DNA from: Pseudogymnoascus destructans
Lineage: Eukaryota > Ascomycota > Leotiomycetes > Thelebolales > Thelebolaceae
NCBI RefSeq assembly: GCF_001641265.1
Contig: NW_020167521.1
Location: 1,488,001-1,552,000 of the forward strand
DNA length: 64,000 bases
Direction: 5' to 3'
Positions 20,403 through 32,097 of the stretch are shown one piece after another (within the stretch, counting starts at the first letter, position 1; each line of letters begins with the position of its first letter). The translations under genes and the position numbers were made by a program. Below the pieces are notes generated by a model. The model saw only the letters and a list, made by a program, of their open reading frames with translations. It was not told the DNA's origin and did not search any database.

Positions 20403-21655
20403 GATCGACGGGATCGGTGCTATGAGAGTCTCATAAATCGAACCCCAACACTCACCGAAACGCCCAGCCCAGCCCGTCCAACACGCCCCCCTTCCTTTCC
20501 CACGCTCGGTCGAAACACGCATATTCTGCCCCGGGTGGGGACACCCACCCCGTACCTACCACGCTGTCCCGTGCGTGCCGTGCGAGTAGCAATGCCATGG
20601 TACTGGATCGGCTTGCGTGGTTTCTAGGCCTGGAACGGCCCTGCACTTTGCTTGCTGGGAGACGGAGAAGGCGATGCCGATGGAACGCGCTATGCTATCC
20701 GATCGCTATTTTTGCCACACACTGCGCTGGGATGGGTCCGATCCCAGTGAACCGCAGTGGAGGGGCGTAGCGTAGCATGGATGCGGACAGGAATAGGCCC
20801 GTTCACGATAGTGGTGTTCTAGCTGTCACTGTCATCATCTTCTATGATCAGTTATGACATTCTTGCTGTAAGCTCTGTCACTTCTCACACTCCCTCGCCC
20901 ACTCCAACGGCTCCCTCGCGAGCGAGGCGCCCTGCAAGGGAGCGCTGCGATCCACTGGGATGGAATGTACGTGGACTGCCCACGCGTCCCAGATAGATTG
21001 CTATGTGATTTGTGACGAACTCCACACTATTACCGCCGACCGATGGGAACCTTATTGCGTCGCAGACGGGGGATGTGACATGTCGCTCATTGAGAGGGTT
21101 GATATCACTGTCACCGAGGCGAAGGCGTTGGTCACGCTGTGGTACAGGGAAGTGTAAAGGGGGAAAGGTGGGCGTCTGGAGGGAGTCAGATGAGGCTCTG
21201 GGGTTGTACGGGTGGTGGGAGGAGTGGTACGAGAAGGCTGGTGGGTTGGGGAGTTTGCTCGGTGGCCTGTTTGTTGTGGGTTTGGCAACGGGTGAGTGGT
21301 CACGTGACTGTGGTTGTGAGGGAGGGCGGGGAATTGTAAATCCGGTCGGTTTGGTGATCGGCGAGATGGCACGAGTAAACACTGTTCTGTTCATGGAACT
21401 ACTCGAAGCCTAGGAATTCTTGCTGCAACGAGACCGCGACTTGCCTTTTTATCTAGGCTATTTCGGGTGCTGAGTTGAGGATAGCAGGAGAGAAGGGGAA
21501 TATAATACTCTCCCCCCTTCACTGGCTGACTACCACATATTGTGATTTAATAACCTCCGTATCTAGCTGGACAAGCCGGGGTTGATGTTGCCGTGCTGTG
21601 ATGGATGTTGGTCAGTAATCAATTCCCTTGAAAGAGATCGCAGCCTGGATTCGCC

Positions 21656-22015
21656 TTGTCCTCCCATTCTTTCTATCCGCTATTCGTTCCTTCCCCCATT
21701 CATTCCACTATCCCCTTCCCCCCGTTCCCTCCCTCCTTCTGTATCTGCCATTCGTTCCTCCCCCCGTTCCTACCCCCGTTACTTCCCTCGTTCCTTCTCT
21801 CCTCCTCTCCATCTGCCTTTCGTTCCTTCCCACATTCTCTCGTTCTTTCCCTCTTTTTATCCATCCGCCGTTCGTCCCTTCCCTCCTCCTCCTCAACACC
21901 CACTCGTTCTTTCCCCCATTCGTTCCTTCCCACCTCCTTCCCTCCTCCCGCTGCCCGCGCCTTCCATCCTTCCTCCTTGTGCCTTGTCCCGTTCGTTCCT
22001 TCCTTCCCTGGAGCA
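21656..22015 (+). repeat. Polypyrimidine tract with cattcgttccttccc-type units
   Basis: About 360 bases almost free of purines on the plus strand, with the loosely repeated motif cattcgttccttcc. Open frames here on both strands are compositional. Confidence 0.75.
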
Positions 22016-22378
22016 TAACTTCATGACTTCATCGCGGTATTACATAATCCTACGTCCCCTAAATTTAGGGGCAAATGAAACGCGACTGGAGAAAAATCTG
22101 GAATTCAAGACGAAAATCAGAGGGGAATAGCAGACGATTATGAGAATAGGAGACTAAGATGTGCTGGAGTCTACCAGTACAGCTGCGAAATGAGTGTAGG
22201 CGTTAGAAGTTAGGATCTGGAATTTATGAAGTTATTGCATATATAGTATTTGGACGCCTTATAAGTGGAAGACCGCTACATGATATAATCCCGTAAAATC
22301 AAGATCTCTTCCACATATCCAGATGGGGGCTACTGCGACCCCAGGAGCTGCTCTATATCAAATCAACTCCAGACGCCC

Positions 22379-23053
22379 CTAGGGTATCTCATTCGCATGG
22401 GCCAAGTAAATAATAGGGCATTTTTTCCCATCCTTCTCCCACAACTTAGCCAAAGGCCTACTGATACATTGTCCGTGAACATCCAACGAGACCGAGTGAG
22501 GGACTTTTATCCGATGGTCAACTTGATATATAGCCTCCAGAGCCGGGAAGAACCCTGGAGTAAGCGACCTCGTTGAGTCCATCACAATGTGATCCACGCA
22601 ATGCCTCATAACGAGGAATCTGATCTTCGCCAAGTTGGTGTTGGGAGATGTCCTCGCCGAATGGAACCACTGAGTCGGGAAATAGTGTAGATTATCGAAC
22701 CAGACCATGTCTATGGAGAAATCAATATAGATCTGCGCCGGCGATGTCTTCGTCTTCAACCTCATCGTGTTCGGAAACGCAAGCGTGTAGTGTTTCAGGG
22801 CCACCGAGCGGGATTCAGAGCATATGTGCAGGATGACGGGGTGGTCGAGTGAGCTCATGAACCGAGGGGAATTGGTGACTTTGCCGGTGGATGCGCGGAA
22901 AAATATGCGACGCATCTTGACGTCGAGTACCCGCGGACCAGGCAAGCAAAAGTTCCAGACCATGAGTCGGATCTCGCTGGGCAGGTTGGGGAAGAACTTG
23001 AACCTCTGTGTCCGCTGTTTGACTGGTGCCGAAGGTAGCTCCGCGGGGCCCAT
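22379..23053 (-). CDS. 2EXR domain protein (fungal, F-box-like)
   Basis: A single exon on the minus strand encodes 224 residues from the ATG at 23053; the frame is open slightly further but without an ATG. The diagnostic block is FKFFPNLPSEIRLMVWNFCL, then PGPRVLDV, which defines the 2EXR family found in large numbers in plant-associated ascomycetes. HICSESRSVALKHY and YIDFSIDMVWFDN, also family-typical, follow. Molecular function is unknown. The N-terminal LPxEIRxxIW pattern resembles an F-box and suggests a protein-interaction role. It lies at the edge of the repeat island, alone and without a partner gene. Confidence 0.82.
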   Translation of the reverse strand: MGPAELPSAPVKQRTQRFKFFPNLPSEIRLMVWNFCLPGPRVLDVKMRRIFFRASTGKVTNSPRFMSSLDHPVILHICSESRSVALKHYTLAFPNTMRLKTKTSPAQIYIDFSIDMVWFDNLHYFPTQWFHSARTSPNTNLAKIRFLVMRHCVDHIVMDSTRSLTPGFFPALEAIYQVDHRIKVPHSVSLDVHGQCISRPLAKLWEKDGKKCPIIYLAHANEIP

Positions 23054-23751
23054 CGTCACTGACAAGACTTGGAGCACTTGGACTGAGACTGTTAAACTGC
23101 ATATATTCTCTTGCCCCCTTTACAGGCGATATAAGCTGGACAGAGCTACGGGCCTAGGGTGGTCACTTACTATAAATCTTTACTTTCGTGAAGCAAGTTG
23201 GTATCCGCGAGAGCTCCTGGTGTGTCGATGGCTTGAAAAAGAGAAATAGCAGGAAGAATATCTGAATGCATATATATATATATATCAAAAGGAACGAGGC
23301 CAGACGAGGCCAGACGAGGCCAGAAACCACGGAGAGTCATCTCCAGACTCACGGACGAGTCGTTGTGGACAGGCTAGAACGAGTGCACATTGTTCGTGCA
23401 GCGTCGAGGACTTACTTGGAATAGACATGGTGAAGTGAGAAGGTCGAGCTGAGCCCACAAAGTCCAGCGTAATTGAAGAACTATTTGCATAGTAGGAATT
23501 CGTGAGACCGAGCGGCATTTAGTGAGAAAGTTCCATGCCATTGAATTTCGTTCCATTCCATTGCGTTGCGTTCCTAGCGTCTCATTCTATGCACGTCGAA
23601 GCCGAATGAGCAAATAACCAGGCACCAACCGAATATCTGCGACGGTAATAAAGAACACAACTTAACCACCAGAAACAAACCCTGTATGCATGAGGAAACA
23701 AAAAGAATGACGGAGGTAACAGTGATAGATAATATGCTTATACTATAATAT
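23054..23751. other. Intergenic between 2EXR gene and GAL1 3' end
   Basis: Holds the 2EXR promoter side and the 3' flank of galactokinase. Seen here are a ta dinucleotide run at 23271-23284 and three tandem gaggccagac copies at about 23295-23323. No gene is supported. Confidence 0.6.
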
Positions 23752-25323
23752 CTACAAACCCCCCTCCTTCACCAGGAACACGGCACTGCCGCTTCCCGGC
23801 CTGCTGACAACAACAGCCCCCTCCTTCTGCTCCGCAGTCAATTCCTTCTTGCTATAATACTCCTTCTCCCAAGCCTCCTTAACTGCCTCCACCTTATCAG
23901 CGGGGACAAGATGCACACTGCAGCCACCCCAGCCTGCACCAGTCAACCTGCTTCCATAGCCTCCTGCCTTCTTTGCAATGGCGCACAGCTCGTCTAGCTC
24001 AGAGCAACTGCATTCATACAAGTCCCTGCAGCTATCCTGCGTCTCATTCATGATGTCGCCGAGCTTGCGGTTATAGCTCTCCGTGGAACCAGAAGCATCG
24101 CGTTCAAGCTCTTCGGCTGGCTGTTCGAGCATCTTGATAAACTTGGAGACACGTAGGGCCTCAGAGAAGACGTGGAGGGCGCGCTGGCGCAGCTTGAAAG
24201 TCTCAGCGCGGACAGGGAAGGTAGATTCAAATCTCTGCTCGAGCTCTGGGACGGTCATGCGGATCACCTTTGCGATTTCTTCGCGAGTATAGCCCTCTTC
24301 CTTTGTGAATGTGGACTTCACCTTCTCCACCAGCTCGGGCAGCTGCTCGTTGATCGACGCCGAGGAGTTGCGCTTGGCGAAGTATGCCTTCTGGAAGCCG
24401 TACAAGCTGATACACAGCGGCCCGGAGTCTGCTGGAAGAGGCTCCTTTGTCTCGTTTAAGAGGGCATGGAGGTAGGCTGCAGCAAGAGAGCACTCGACGA
24501 CACGGAGGTTATAGCAGACGGGGCCAGTGACATGCTTGTCTGATTGCACGAATGATTGTGCGATCAGGAAGGCGAGTTCGGGGTTTGTGCTTGGGAACTG
24601 GACCGGGCGAGCCGAGAGCTCTGGCACAAAAGAGACGTAGAGCGCGCTGCCTCGGAGGGAGAGGACAGAGGCAGATTGATCCATGCCACCTGAGTTGACG
24701 CCCACCTCACGCTCAGCAACGATGGCAATCTCGGTCAAATCCATCTTGCTAACATCCTTGACGCCATTGGCGACCATAACCGCCAAAGCGCTGCCGCTGA
24801 CGAATGCAGCACTGCTGCTAAGTCCGCCACCAGCTGGAATCGAACCATCCATCAGCACGTTCATGCTCTTAGGACGGAACCTCTCGCCATGTGTTTTCTT
24901 CAGCAGTTGTAAGGCGCCCTTCAATCCGCACTTGAAGTAGTTTGTCCACTCATGGACTTTTGAGTCGATATCGACGTTATCATATGGGATGTCGAATTCG
25001 TGTGCGGAGAATTTCTCAGACTCAACATTCGAAATGCGGATTTTGAAAGTGCTGGACGAGGCCGAGGCGGAGTCGTCGGGGCAGGAGACGGCGAAGATGG
25101 CGTCGGATGTAATTGCCATGGGCAAGACTGGATAGAGGGAGTAGTCGATGTGCTCGCCGATTATGTTGACACGCCCAGGGGAACGCGACACGAAGGATGC
25201 GGGGTGCTTGTATGTGGATTCGAAGGTGCTGAGGAGCTGGCTCCAGCGCTTTGTTTGCGCAGATACTGCATCTTGAGTATAAATGCCATCCAAAGAGGCA
25301 ACGACTGGAACTGTGCCGGCCAT
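23752..25323 (-). CDS. gal1: Galactokinase (GHMP kinase), Leloir pathway
   Basis: A single exon of 523 residues. It phosphorylates alpha-D-galactose to galactose 1-phosphate with ATP in the cytosol. The galactokinase signature SRSPGRVNIIGEHIDYS is at about 46-62, the GHMP ATP-binding motif PAGGGLSSSAA at 163-173 and the catalytic-Asp motif GGMDQSAS at 212-219. The C-terminal GHMP motif is KKAGGYGSRLTGAGWGGC. Length matches eukaryotic galactokinases. The GLSSSAA stretch keeps the Ser-Ala typical of active Gal1 rather than the yeast Gal3 deletion. It is divergent from the acetolactate synthase gene across 989 bp. The gene is intact, in contrast to the broken cellulase and sugar transporter in the same window. 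Confidence 0.96.
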   Translation of the reverse strand: MAGTVPVVASLDGIYTQDAVSAQTKRWSQLLSTFESTYKHPASFVSRSPGRVNIIGEHIDYSLYPVLPMAITSDAIFAVSCPDDSASASSSTFKIRISNVESEKFSAHEFDIPYDNVDIDSKVHEWTNYFKCGLKGALQLLKKTHGERFRPKSMNVLMDGSIPAGGGLSSSAAFVSGSALAVMVANGVKDVSKMDLTEIAIVAEREVGVNSGGMDQSASVLSLRGSALYVSFVPELSARPVQFPSTNPELAFLIAQSFVQSDKHVTGPVCYNLRVVECSLAAAYLHALLNETKEPLPADSGPLCISLYGFQKAYFAKRNSSASINEQLPELVEKVKSTFTKEEGYTREEIAKVIRMTVPELEQRFESTFPVRAETFKLRQRALHVFSEALRVSKFIKMLEQPAEELERDASGSTESYNRKLGDIMNETQDSCRDLYECSCSELDELCAIAKKAGGYGSRLTGAGWGGCSVHLVPADKVEAVKEAWEKEYYSKKELTAEQKEGAVVVSRPGSGSAVFLVKEGGL

Positions 25324-26312
25324 ATTGACAACAGAATTGGTGCTCTGACTGCTCTAAACGGCAAAAGAGGGGTTCGTTGGGTGTGTGGGATAAGACGAGT
25401 CTGGGCGATAAGACTTTTGATACCCAACGCCTGGGAATCTTGTCGATTGTCAAGCACAGCTGCGACGAGGAATGATAGGAAATAGGTGAAAGAAAGAGAG
25501 ATGAAAAGAAAACCTTTTGGATGATACAAATTCTTCCTGAACAGCCAGCTCCGCACGTAGTATAGGCAGGTTACATACTGGTACCATAGGGTAGGGCACT
25601 GGAATTCTGCCTCGATGAGAACGCCAACGTAAATGCGGACCCTGAGTTCCACCACCAATTAAAGCATCGTATGTCCTCTGTAGTCAAAACTGCGGTCTGC
25701 ACTCCCCACAGCTTCGGGGCGAGATATTGTTTTTTATGCCCCATATATATGTCAGCCACGAGTAAACAAAGCGAAGATAGGAGTATGATCGCATATAACG
25801 TGTAATAACGTACGATAGCCACGCAAACTATGCTGGCTATATACTCCGACGATGAGCTTTGTTGCACATACTCGGGCACAAATAGGACACAATACATTTT
25901 AAATCGGGAGCTATGGGCACCCTGTGTCACCTGACTAACTCCCCGCCTATTCCCCGCCGAGGTCGGAGATCTCTATGTCAATCCCCACATTATGATTGGC
26001 CAATCCCCATTTTATCGCTGGAATTCTCACAAACATATCGTGTGCACGTGATCGTCGCCCGTCCGCCTCTTGTTCTGGCTATATCTCATGGATGACTCTA
26101 CAATTGTTCTTTGCATAACAAGTCCTTGCGTGCCAAAACCTCGTTGTCACCACCCTGTCGAGACAACACCATAGTGGAACAGGACACAAGGACAGCTCTT
26201 CTTTAGCTGTACCTGGTGTTATCTTTACAGGGCCTTTGAAGTCGCCACACGGCTTCGATTCCATTTTTTCAGTCGCAGACTTTGGCCCACGATCTCTCAC
26301 AATAACCTCACG
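25324..26312. promoter_or_regulatory. Divergent promoter region, GAL1 / ILV2
   Basis: 989 bp with no gene; both transcripts start from here. A Gcn4/CPC1-like TGACTC lies at 26093-26098 (full consensus TGACTCA, last base differs), about 215 bp before the ILV2 start. This is a weak but plausible amino-acid-starvation site. Confidence 0.5.
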
Positions 26313-28606
26313 ATGCTCCGATCACAACCAGCGCGGTCAGCTGTCCGCAGCTTGGTGAAGGCGTCCACCCGAACATCGAAACCTCTCTCAACTTCTTCCG
26401 CCGCCAGAGTTATATCAGCACCGAAAAAGACTCCCGGTACTACCAGATCACAAGCCACAACCGCGGCTGCTTCGTCGTGAGTCCTCCTCGATTCCACCTT
26501 CATTGACCTATTCTAACCGACTGATTTTGTAGGCAAGCAAGAGAACCTCCGGCGTCAACATTCAACACAACTCCTCCGCAAAATGAGCCGCAACCTCTTC
26601 AGAATGCGAGGCAACCCGAGATGGATGAGTCGTACGTCGCACTAGTGCCTCGAAATTTGACAATGCTGATAGAGATATAGGTTCATTGGGATGAGTGGAG
26701 GAGAAATCTTCCATGAGATGATGCTCAGGCAAGGCGTTAAGCATGTTTGTATGTTGCTCGAATAATTGTCTCCAACTTCAAAGCTAACCGTGGACATAGT
26801 TGGTTACCCTGGCGGCGCTATTCTCCCTGTATTCGATGCGATCTACGACTCAAAACATTTTGAATTCATTTTACCGAAACACGAGCAAGGTGCTGGACAT
26901 ATGGCCGAAGGTTATGCCCGTGCATGTGGAAAGCCGGGTGTGGTTCTGGTAACCTCTGGACCCGGTGCCACCAATGTGATAACGCCTATGCAAGACGCTC
27001 TTTCTGATGGTACACCGATGGTGGTATTCTGCGGTCAGGTCGCTACAACATCCATTGGAAGTGATGCTTTCCAGGAGGCTGATGTCATTGGTATCTCGAG
27101 ATCTTGCACCAAGTGGAATGTTATGGTTAGAAACGTCGCAGACCTGCCCAGGAGAATTAAGGAGGCCTTCGAGATTGCCACAAGCGGACGCCCTGGACCA
27201 GTTCTCGTCGATTTACCAAAGGATGTTACTGCATCGATCCTGAGAAAGGCTATCCCGATGATCAGCACTCTCCCATCATCGCCGAGTGCAGCTTCCAAGG
27301 CGGCATCAGAGATCACCCAGAGGCAAATCCAAGCTACTATCAAGCGTGTCGGAGACTTGATCAACATTGCGAAGAAGCCTGTGATCTACGCTGGACAGGG
27401 TATTCTTGCACTCCCAGAGGGCCCAAAGCTGCTCAAGGAGCTTGCCGATAAGGCCTCCATCCCTGTGACCACAACCCTCCAGGGCCTCGGTGGCTTTGAT
27501 GAGCTTGACGAGAAGTCTCTCCACATGCTGGGTATGCACGGATCTGCATACGCAAACATGTCGATGCAGGAGGCCGATCTTATCATTGCTCTCGGAGCAA
27601 GATTCGATGACCGTGTGACTCTTAACGTTCCAAAATTCGCTCCTCAGGCAAAACTTGCCGCTACCGAGGGCCGTGGTGGAATTGTCCACTTCGACATCAT
27701 GCCAAAGAACATCAACAAGGTTGTTCAGGCCACTGAGGCCGTTGTCGGTGACGCGGCAGCAAACATTGCCAAGCTCCTCCCATACGTTGACGTCAAGACC
27801 ATGGACGATCGCTCGGAGTGGTTCGGCCAGATCAATGCATGGAAGAAGAAGTTCCCTCTCTCCTTGTACGAGAGGTCTGGAGAAAATGGCATGATTAAAC
27901 CGCAGACCGTCATCGAGGAGCTCTCCAAGCTGACCGCTCACCGCAAGGAGACCACCATCATCTCCACTGGTGTTGGCCAACATCAGATGTGGACCGCCCA
28001 GCACTTCCGCTGGAGACACCCCCGCACCATGATCACCTCCGGTGGTCTCGGCACGATGGGTTTCGGTCTTCCCGCCGCCATCGGCGCAAAGGTCGCTCGC
28101 CCAGACGCCCTTGTCATTGATATTGACGGCGACGCCTCGTTCAACATGACTTTGACCGAGATGTCCACCGCCCATCAGTTCAACATTGGCGTCAAGATCA
28201 TCGTCCTGAACAACGAGGAGCAGGGCATGGTCACCCAGTGGCAAAACCTCTTCTACGAGGATAGATACGCACACACCCACCAGCAGAACCCCAACTTTAT
28301 CAAGTTGGCGGATGCTATGGGTGTCCAGGCACGGAAGTGCGAGAAGCCAGAGGATGTCGTTGACAGCCTCAAGTGGCTCATTGAGTCCGATGGACCAGCC
28401 TTCTTGGAAATTGTTACCGATAAGAAGGTCCCCGTCTTACCGATGGTGCCGACAGGAGCTGGCCTACACGAGTTCCTTGTATATGACGAGGGTAAGCATA
28501 TACCATTGACATCCCATGGCCTTCCTTTATACTAACGAACATAACAGGCCGCGACAAAGAGCGTAGGAAACTCATGAGTGAGCGTACTTGCGGTCTCCAC
28601 AAGTAA
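26313..28606 (+). CDS. ilv2: Acetolactate synthase (acetohydroxyacid synthase) catalytic subunit, mitochondrial
   Basis: Five exons (26313-26476, 26533-26631, 26681-26748, 26800-28491, 28548-28606) with introns of 49-56 nt give 693 residues. This ThDP- and FAD-dependent enzyme makes 2-acetolactate and 2-aceto-2-hydroxybutyrate, the first common step to valine, leucine and isoleucine. A Ser/Thr/Arg-rich presequence predicts mitochondrial import. Key parts are GYPGGAILPVFDAIYD, the ThDP-activating Glu in KHEQGAGHMAEGYARA, VTSGPGATNVITPMQDAL, the diphosphate/metal motif IDGDASFNMT...N and NNEEQGMVTQWQ. The small 3' exon supplies the conserved basic end (RDKERRKLMSERT). The long uninterrupted frame of exon 4 hides the three 5' exons and the 3' exon. 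The regulatory subunit (ILV6) is not in this window. Confidence 0.96.
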
Positions 28607-29005
28607 ACTTACCGCTTGTCGTTTCTCTACATCTGCCATTAATACTACATATCTTCATCGTCGCGGTCTCCACATCCCCCGAAGAGTCTCTGTTTTATAT
28701 CCGGGCATGGCGTTATCGCTCTCTGGGGCAAAAGTTCTCGTTCTAGTTGTCAAGATGTATCCGATTGTTTTTGGGGTGAAAGGAAATATTTAAGCTTCAA
28801 AAGTGATAGCTTACGGGGATTATGCGGTCTACGTGGTATATAGTGTCTGGGCATACTTGATGAGGAATATGAACACGCTTTTCCCCGTTAATACTAGTAA
28901 AGAGTTCGATTGACTGATTTTCTAACGCTTTGCTGAATACGCTGTGTGATTTGAATATCACAGTACTACTGTACAAAGAATTGTACCGCTCAAATGCATG
29001 CTCGC
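28607..29005. other. Convergent intergenic spacer
   Basis: 3' flanks of ILV2 (plus) and the TPR-like gene (minus) meet here. AT-rich, no gene seen. Confidence 0.6.
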
Positions 29006-31497
29006 TTAGTCGGCTTCCTCGTTGGGAATCTCGACAGTCGTATCATCAGTAATACTCAACTCGCCCATGGAGCTGTTCAACGAGCCACGACCCCTACTAC
29101 TCCCACGGCCCCTAGCACTCCCACGGCCCCTAGCACTCCCACGGCCCCTTGTTCTATTACGCTTCTTCTTCCTGCTCTCTGGATTAGTTATCTGAGGCGC
29201 TTCCCGAACCCATCTCACAATACTGCGTGCCCGAGTCGAACCCGCAATGTGGTCTTCGCCCTGCGCTTTATTTTTCGATGGACCAGCCTTATGTTCATCC
29301 GATTTGCTCGTACTTTTCCTTTCCTCCTCCTCTTGTTTCTTCTTCCTTGCTGTAAGGTTCTTCCTGAAAGTCTCGTTGTCACTTAGGTCCGTATACGCTA
29401 GCGTTTCTAAAACAGCCTTCCTGTGTAGCCTCTCCCTCTTCTCGTCTTCGGTCTCTTTCGTCCCCCCGCCTTTCTTGGGAAAAATCGGTGGGATTCCTCC
29501 CCTCCTATACAACCTGGGTCTGCATAGGAAGTCCCAGGATTCACCAAGGTCGAATTTCCCGCCCACTCGGCTCAGGATCTCAAGCCAATCTTTGCGGCTC
29601 TGCACCGCCCGAGGCTGTTCGAAAATCGGATATCCGTCGCAGCTGCGGATGAGGCGTGCAGCCATGTGAGCATGGCGGCGTAACTCACAGGTAGAGGTCT
29701 GCATAAGAACGTGGCAGAGAAGCAGGGAGTGTAATGCATCTACGAGAAGAGGATGGTAAGTGAGCGACTCATGTTTATTGGTACTGTCAAGGAGTTGCTG
29801 GGCTGCTGCATGGAGAGCAGATGTATCAGATGCGTTTTTGGGGGCTGAATCGTGGTCGACTAAGATGTCCGTTTGAGGATTTGATGAGAGGCTTGGTGGA
29901 GTTGCAGAGAAGAGCTTAGATATCTGGTAGGCCACTGGTGGTGGGATTCCCGACAAAGGGTCGCTGCTGCTACCAGTATTCCCCCTAGGTGACTTATATC
30001 CAACTGCAGCTTGATAAACCCTGCGTTCGAAAGCTTCCATATGCTTTGGATCAAGTTCTGGTGTGTAATCCAAAAATGAGAGATAGGCAGTATAGTCACG
30101 AAGAGCTCGTTTTGCGTATTCTTTCACCAAATTGCCCTGTTTCTCCTGCTCCATCGCTTCTGGATCCCACCCGACGCTTGGACCTCCAGAATTGCTCTCA
30201 TTGCTCGCTCCCATAGAACTGCTTTGACTTTGACCTGTTGAAGGAAGTGCCTTTTCAACAGTTTGAGAGGCTAAGTCAAGGTATGCGCTAGCCCTATGGA
30301 ACAGTATCTGAGCCTCTAGACTACTGGGATAATCGTTTTTATCCAGTTTCTTCTCCTTACATTTCGATGACTCACTTGTATCGGCCGCCGAGCTTGAAGT
30401 ATCCTGTGAATTCTGAGGCCACGGCTTGTGCAAACTCTTTTGAGACCTGCAGATCTGCAACGCCTTGGTAAGATCTTCCACGGCCTCCAAATTCTTCTCT
30501 TGGAGCATCTTAGCAACGGCTCTTGTACGTAACGGCTCAGCTGACATATGCCGTTCACTTATGACCTCGTCGAGTAGTGATAACGCCTCGGGCTTCATCA
30601 TAGCTTTGTCATCTGTCTTCTCATGGAAATAATGCACATATTTCCCATCGAGACGGTCCAGATTTTCCCGAGGGGTTTCAATTACTTGTTTCGCAACCCT
30701 TTCAAGGACAGACGCTCCTCGCATGGTAACAACACAGGATGCTATATCATCAAGATGATACGCCTCCGAGAGCTTTTGGGTAGCCTTCTCTCGCATTCGA
30801 AATTTCCGTTCTGGGCTCAGTTGCGCTTCGACCCCAGGTCCAAAGGATCCCAGCCCTAGCGCTTCTACCCTACTTCCTCGCATGCTTCTAGCAGTAGTGA
30901 ATGGGTTTGAGAGAGCCGACGTGGCAATTCCGGCTGTTGCTCGTACTGCAAGGTCGCAGGCTTCTTCAGTAAGCTGGCGGATCTTCAACAAGTCAAAGAA
31001 GACAGCGGGGTTAACGATTCGGGGTCGAGGGAGGGCCCAGTTGATCTTTGCTAAGACTTCGAGCTCTTCATAAGGCATATGAACCCAAGAGCCATGATAG
31101 CTATTGATATAGGGCCAGTGCCTATAGGGACATGAAAGTTAGTCTCTCTCTATGCTATAGTGTGCGTTTGGTGCAGATGAGCCTGGCTGCCAGGGTAGTG
31201 GTCTTGCATAGAGAATATTCAGAAAATATATAGAATATGGTCTGCTGAGTAGTGTCAAGTTCTGCAAGGCTGTACGTACTTATTGAAGGTCATTTCATAC
31301 GGAGGCTGCGACCCTGAAGCCTCAGTGCCATCCGTCTGGTCTCTGGACCTCGAGGGTCCTGGAGTGGGAGATGGACCTGTGCGAGGCGGGCCCGTGGGAG
31401 GCGGGCCTGTCTGGTCTCTGGAACTTGAGGATCCTGCAGCAGGAGGCGGGCCTGTGGGAGGCGAGCCTGTGGAATTGTCGTCTGGTTTGTAAGCCAT
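29006..31497 (-). CDS. Conserved fungal protein of unknown function, TPR-like, with Pro-rich N-terminus and RG-rich C-terminus
   Basis: Exon 1 (31497-31280) and exon 2 (31121-29006) join across a 158-nt intron in frame (TFNK|HWPYINSYHGSWVHMPYEE) and encode 777 residues. The N-terminus (1-65) is Pro/Gly/Ser-rich with an imperfect internal duplication built on GPPPTGPP and SRDQT. Residues around the splice form a block rich in Trp, Tyr and His that looks conserved. The middle is helical with TPR-like pairs (LEAVEDLTKALQIC, then LFHRASAYLDLA). The C-terminus is basic and carries four copies of an RGRGSA-type unit, likely for RNA or rRNA contact. I do not know a named homologue, and function is not claimed. 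Confidence 0.8.
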
Positions 31498-32097
31498 GTT
31501 TGTTTAAAGATGTTGCTTGAATCGATACTCTCTAAACATATAATTCTCCGTTAACTTATCATAATATTGTGAAGGAGGAAATCCTCTCGCAGCTCCAAAA
31601 CGAAACCTATATACATCGAGCAGCCGTCCTGTAGGCAAGAGTGACCCTTTCGTAAACAATAAGGAGCTTTCCTTCCGTTCCTGGCATAGAGAAGTATAGT
31701 ACACAGTGCTTGTAGCTGGCGCTGGCAGGAACGACTGGACGGGACATAGCTTATAATGAGCCATTGCACTTAACCTACTGTTACTTAGCTGTGTAGCTTA
31801 TGTGGCAAGATATTGCTTACAGGTGCATGTACGGTAAGTTCGCTATACAGTCAAAGAAGGAAGGTACGCCTCATTCTTGAGTAGAAGGCTATTGACTCCA
31901 AATTATCATTCATATATCTTTGATGAAACCGTGAGAGGTACAAGACTTCAATCAGAGACCTAGGTATATATATGCCAAACAAACCAACGCTATGCAAGCT
32001 CAAATCGGTAATGCTCTGTAACCGTAATCATCTCTGGCTGCGGTTCCAGTACCACCATGGGGTATCTTTGAGTAAATATTATATATCTGATATGAGA
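31498..32097. other. Intergenic, promoter of the TPR-like gene and 3' flank of Vps9
   Basis: 600 bases, AT-rich, without supportable gene or repeat. Confidence 0.55.

Larger units (their letters stand above)
17333..22378. other. Five-kilobase gene-free accessory island
   Basis: No convincing gene lies here. Long open frames around 17.8-18.4 kb on both strands result from codon-periodic minisatellites. The island holds the tandem arrays, hairpin, foldback element and polypyrimidine tract listed below. The segments 20403-21655 and 22016-22378 show nothing further that I recognise. Confidence 0.65.

Noticed and set aside
20885..21413. Overlapping sense and antisense frames of 130-170 codons
   Set aside because: Low-complexity composition and mutual antisense overlap; no recognisable family.
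27306..28280. 324-codon antisense frame over ILV2
   Set aside because: Shadow of a strongly codon-biased gene; no recognisable motif.
29215..29245. B-box-like gggttcgactc on the minus strand
   Set aside because: Lies inside the coding sequence of the TPR-like protein, and no cloverleaf can be drawn around it.
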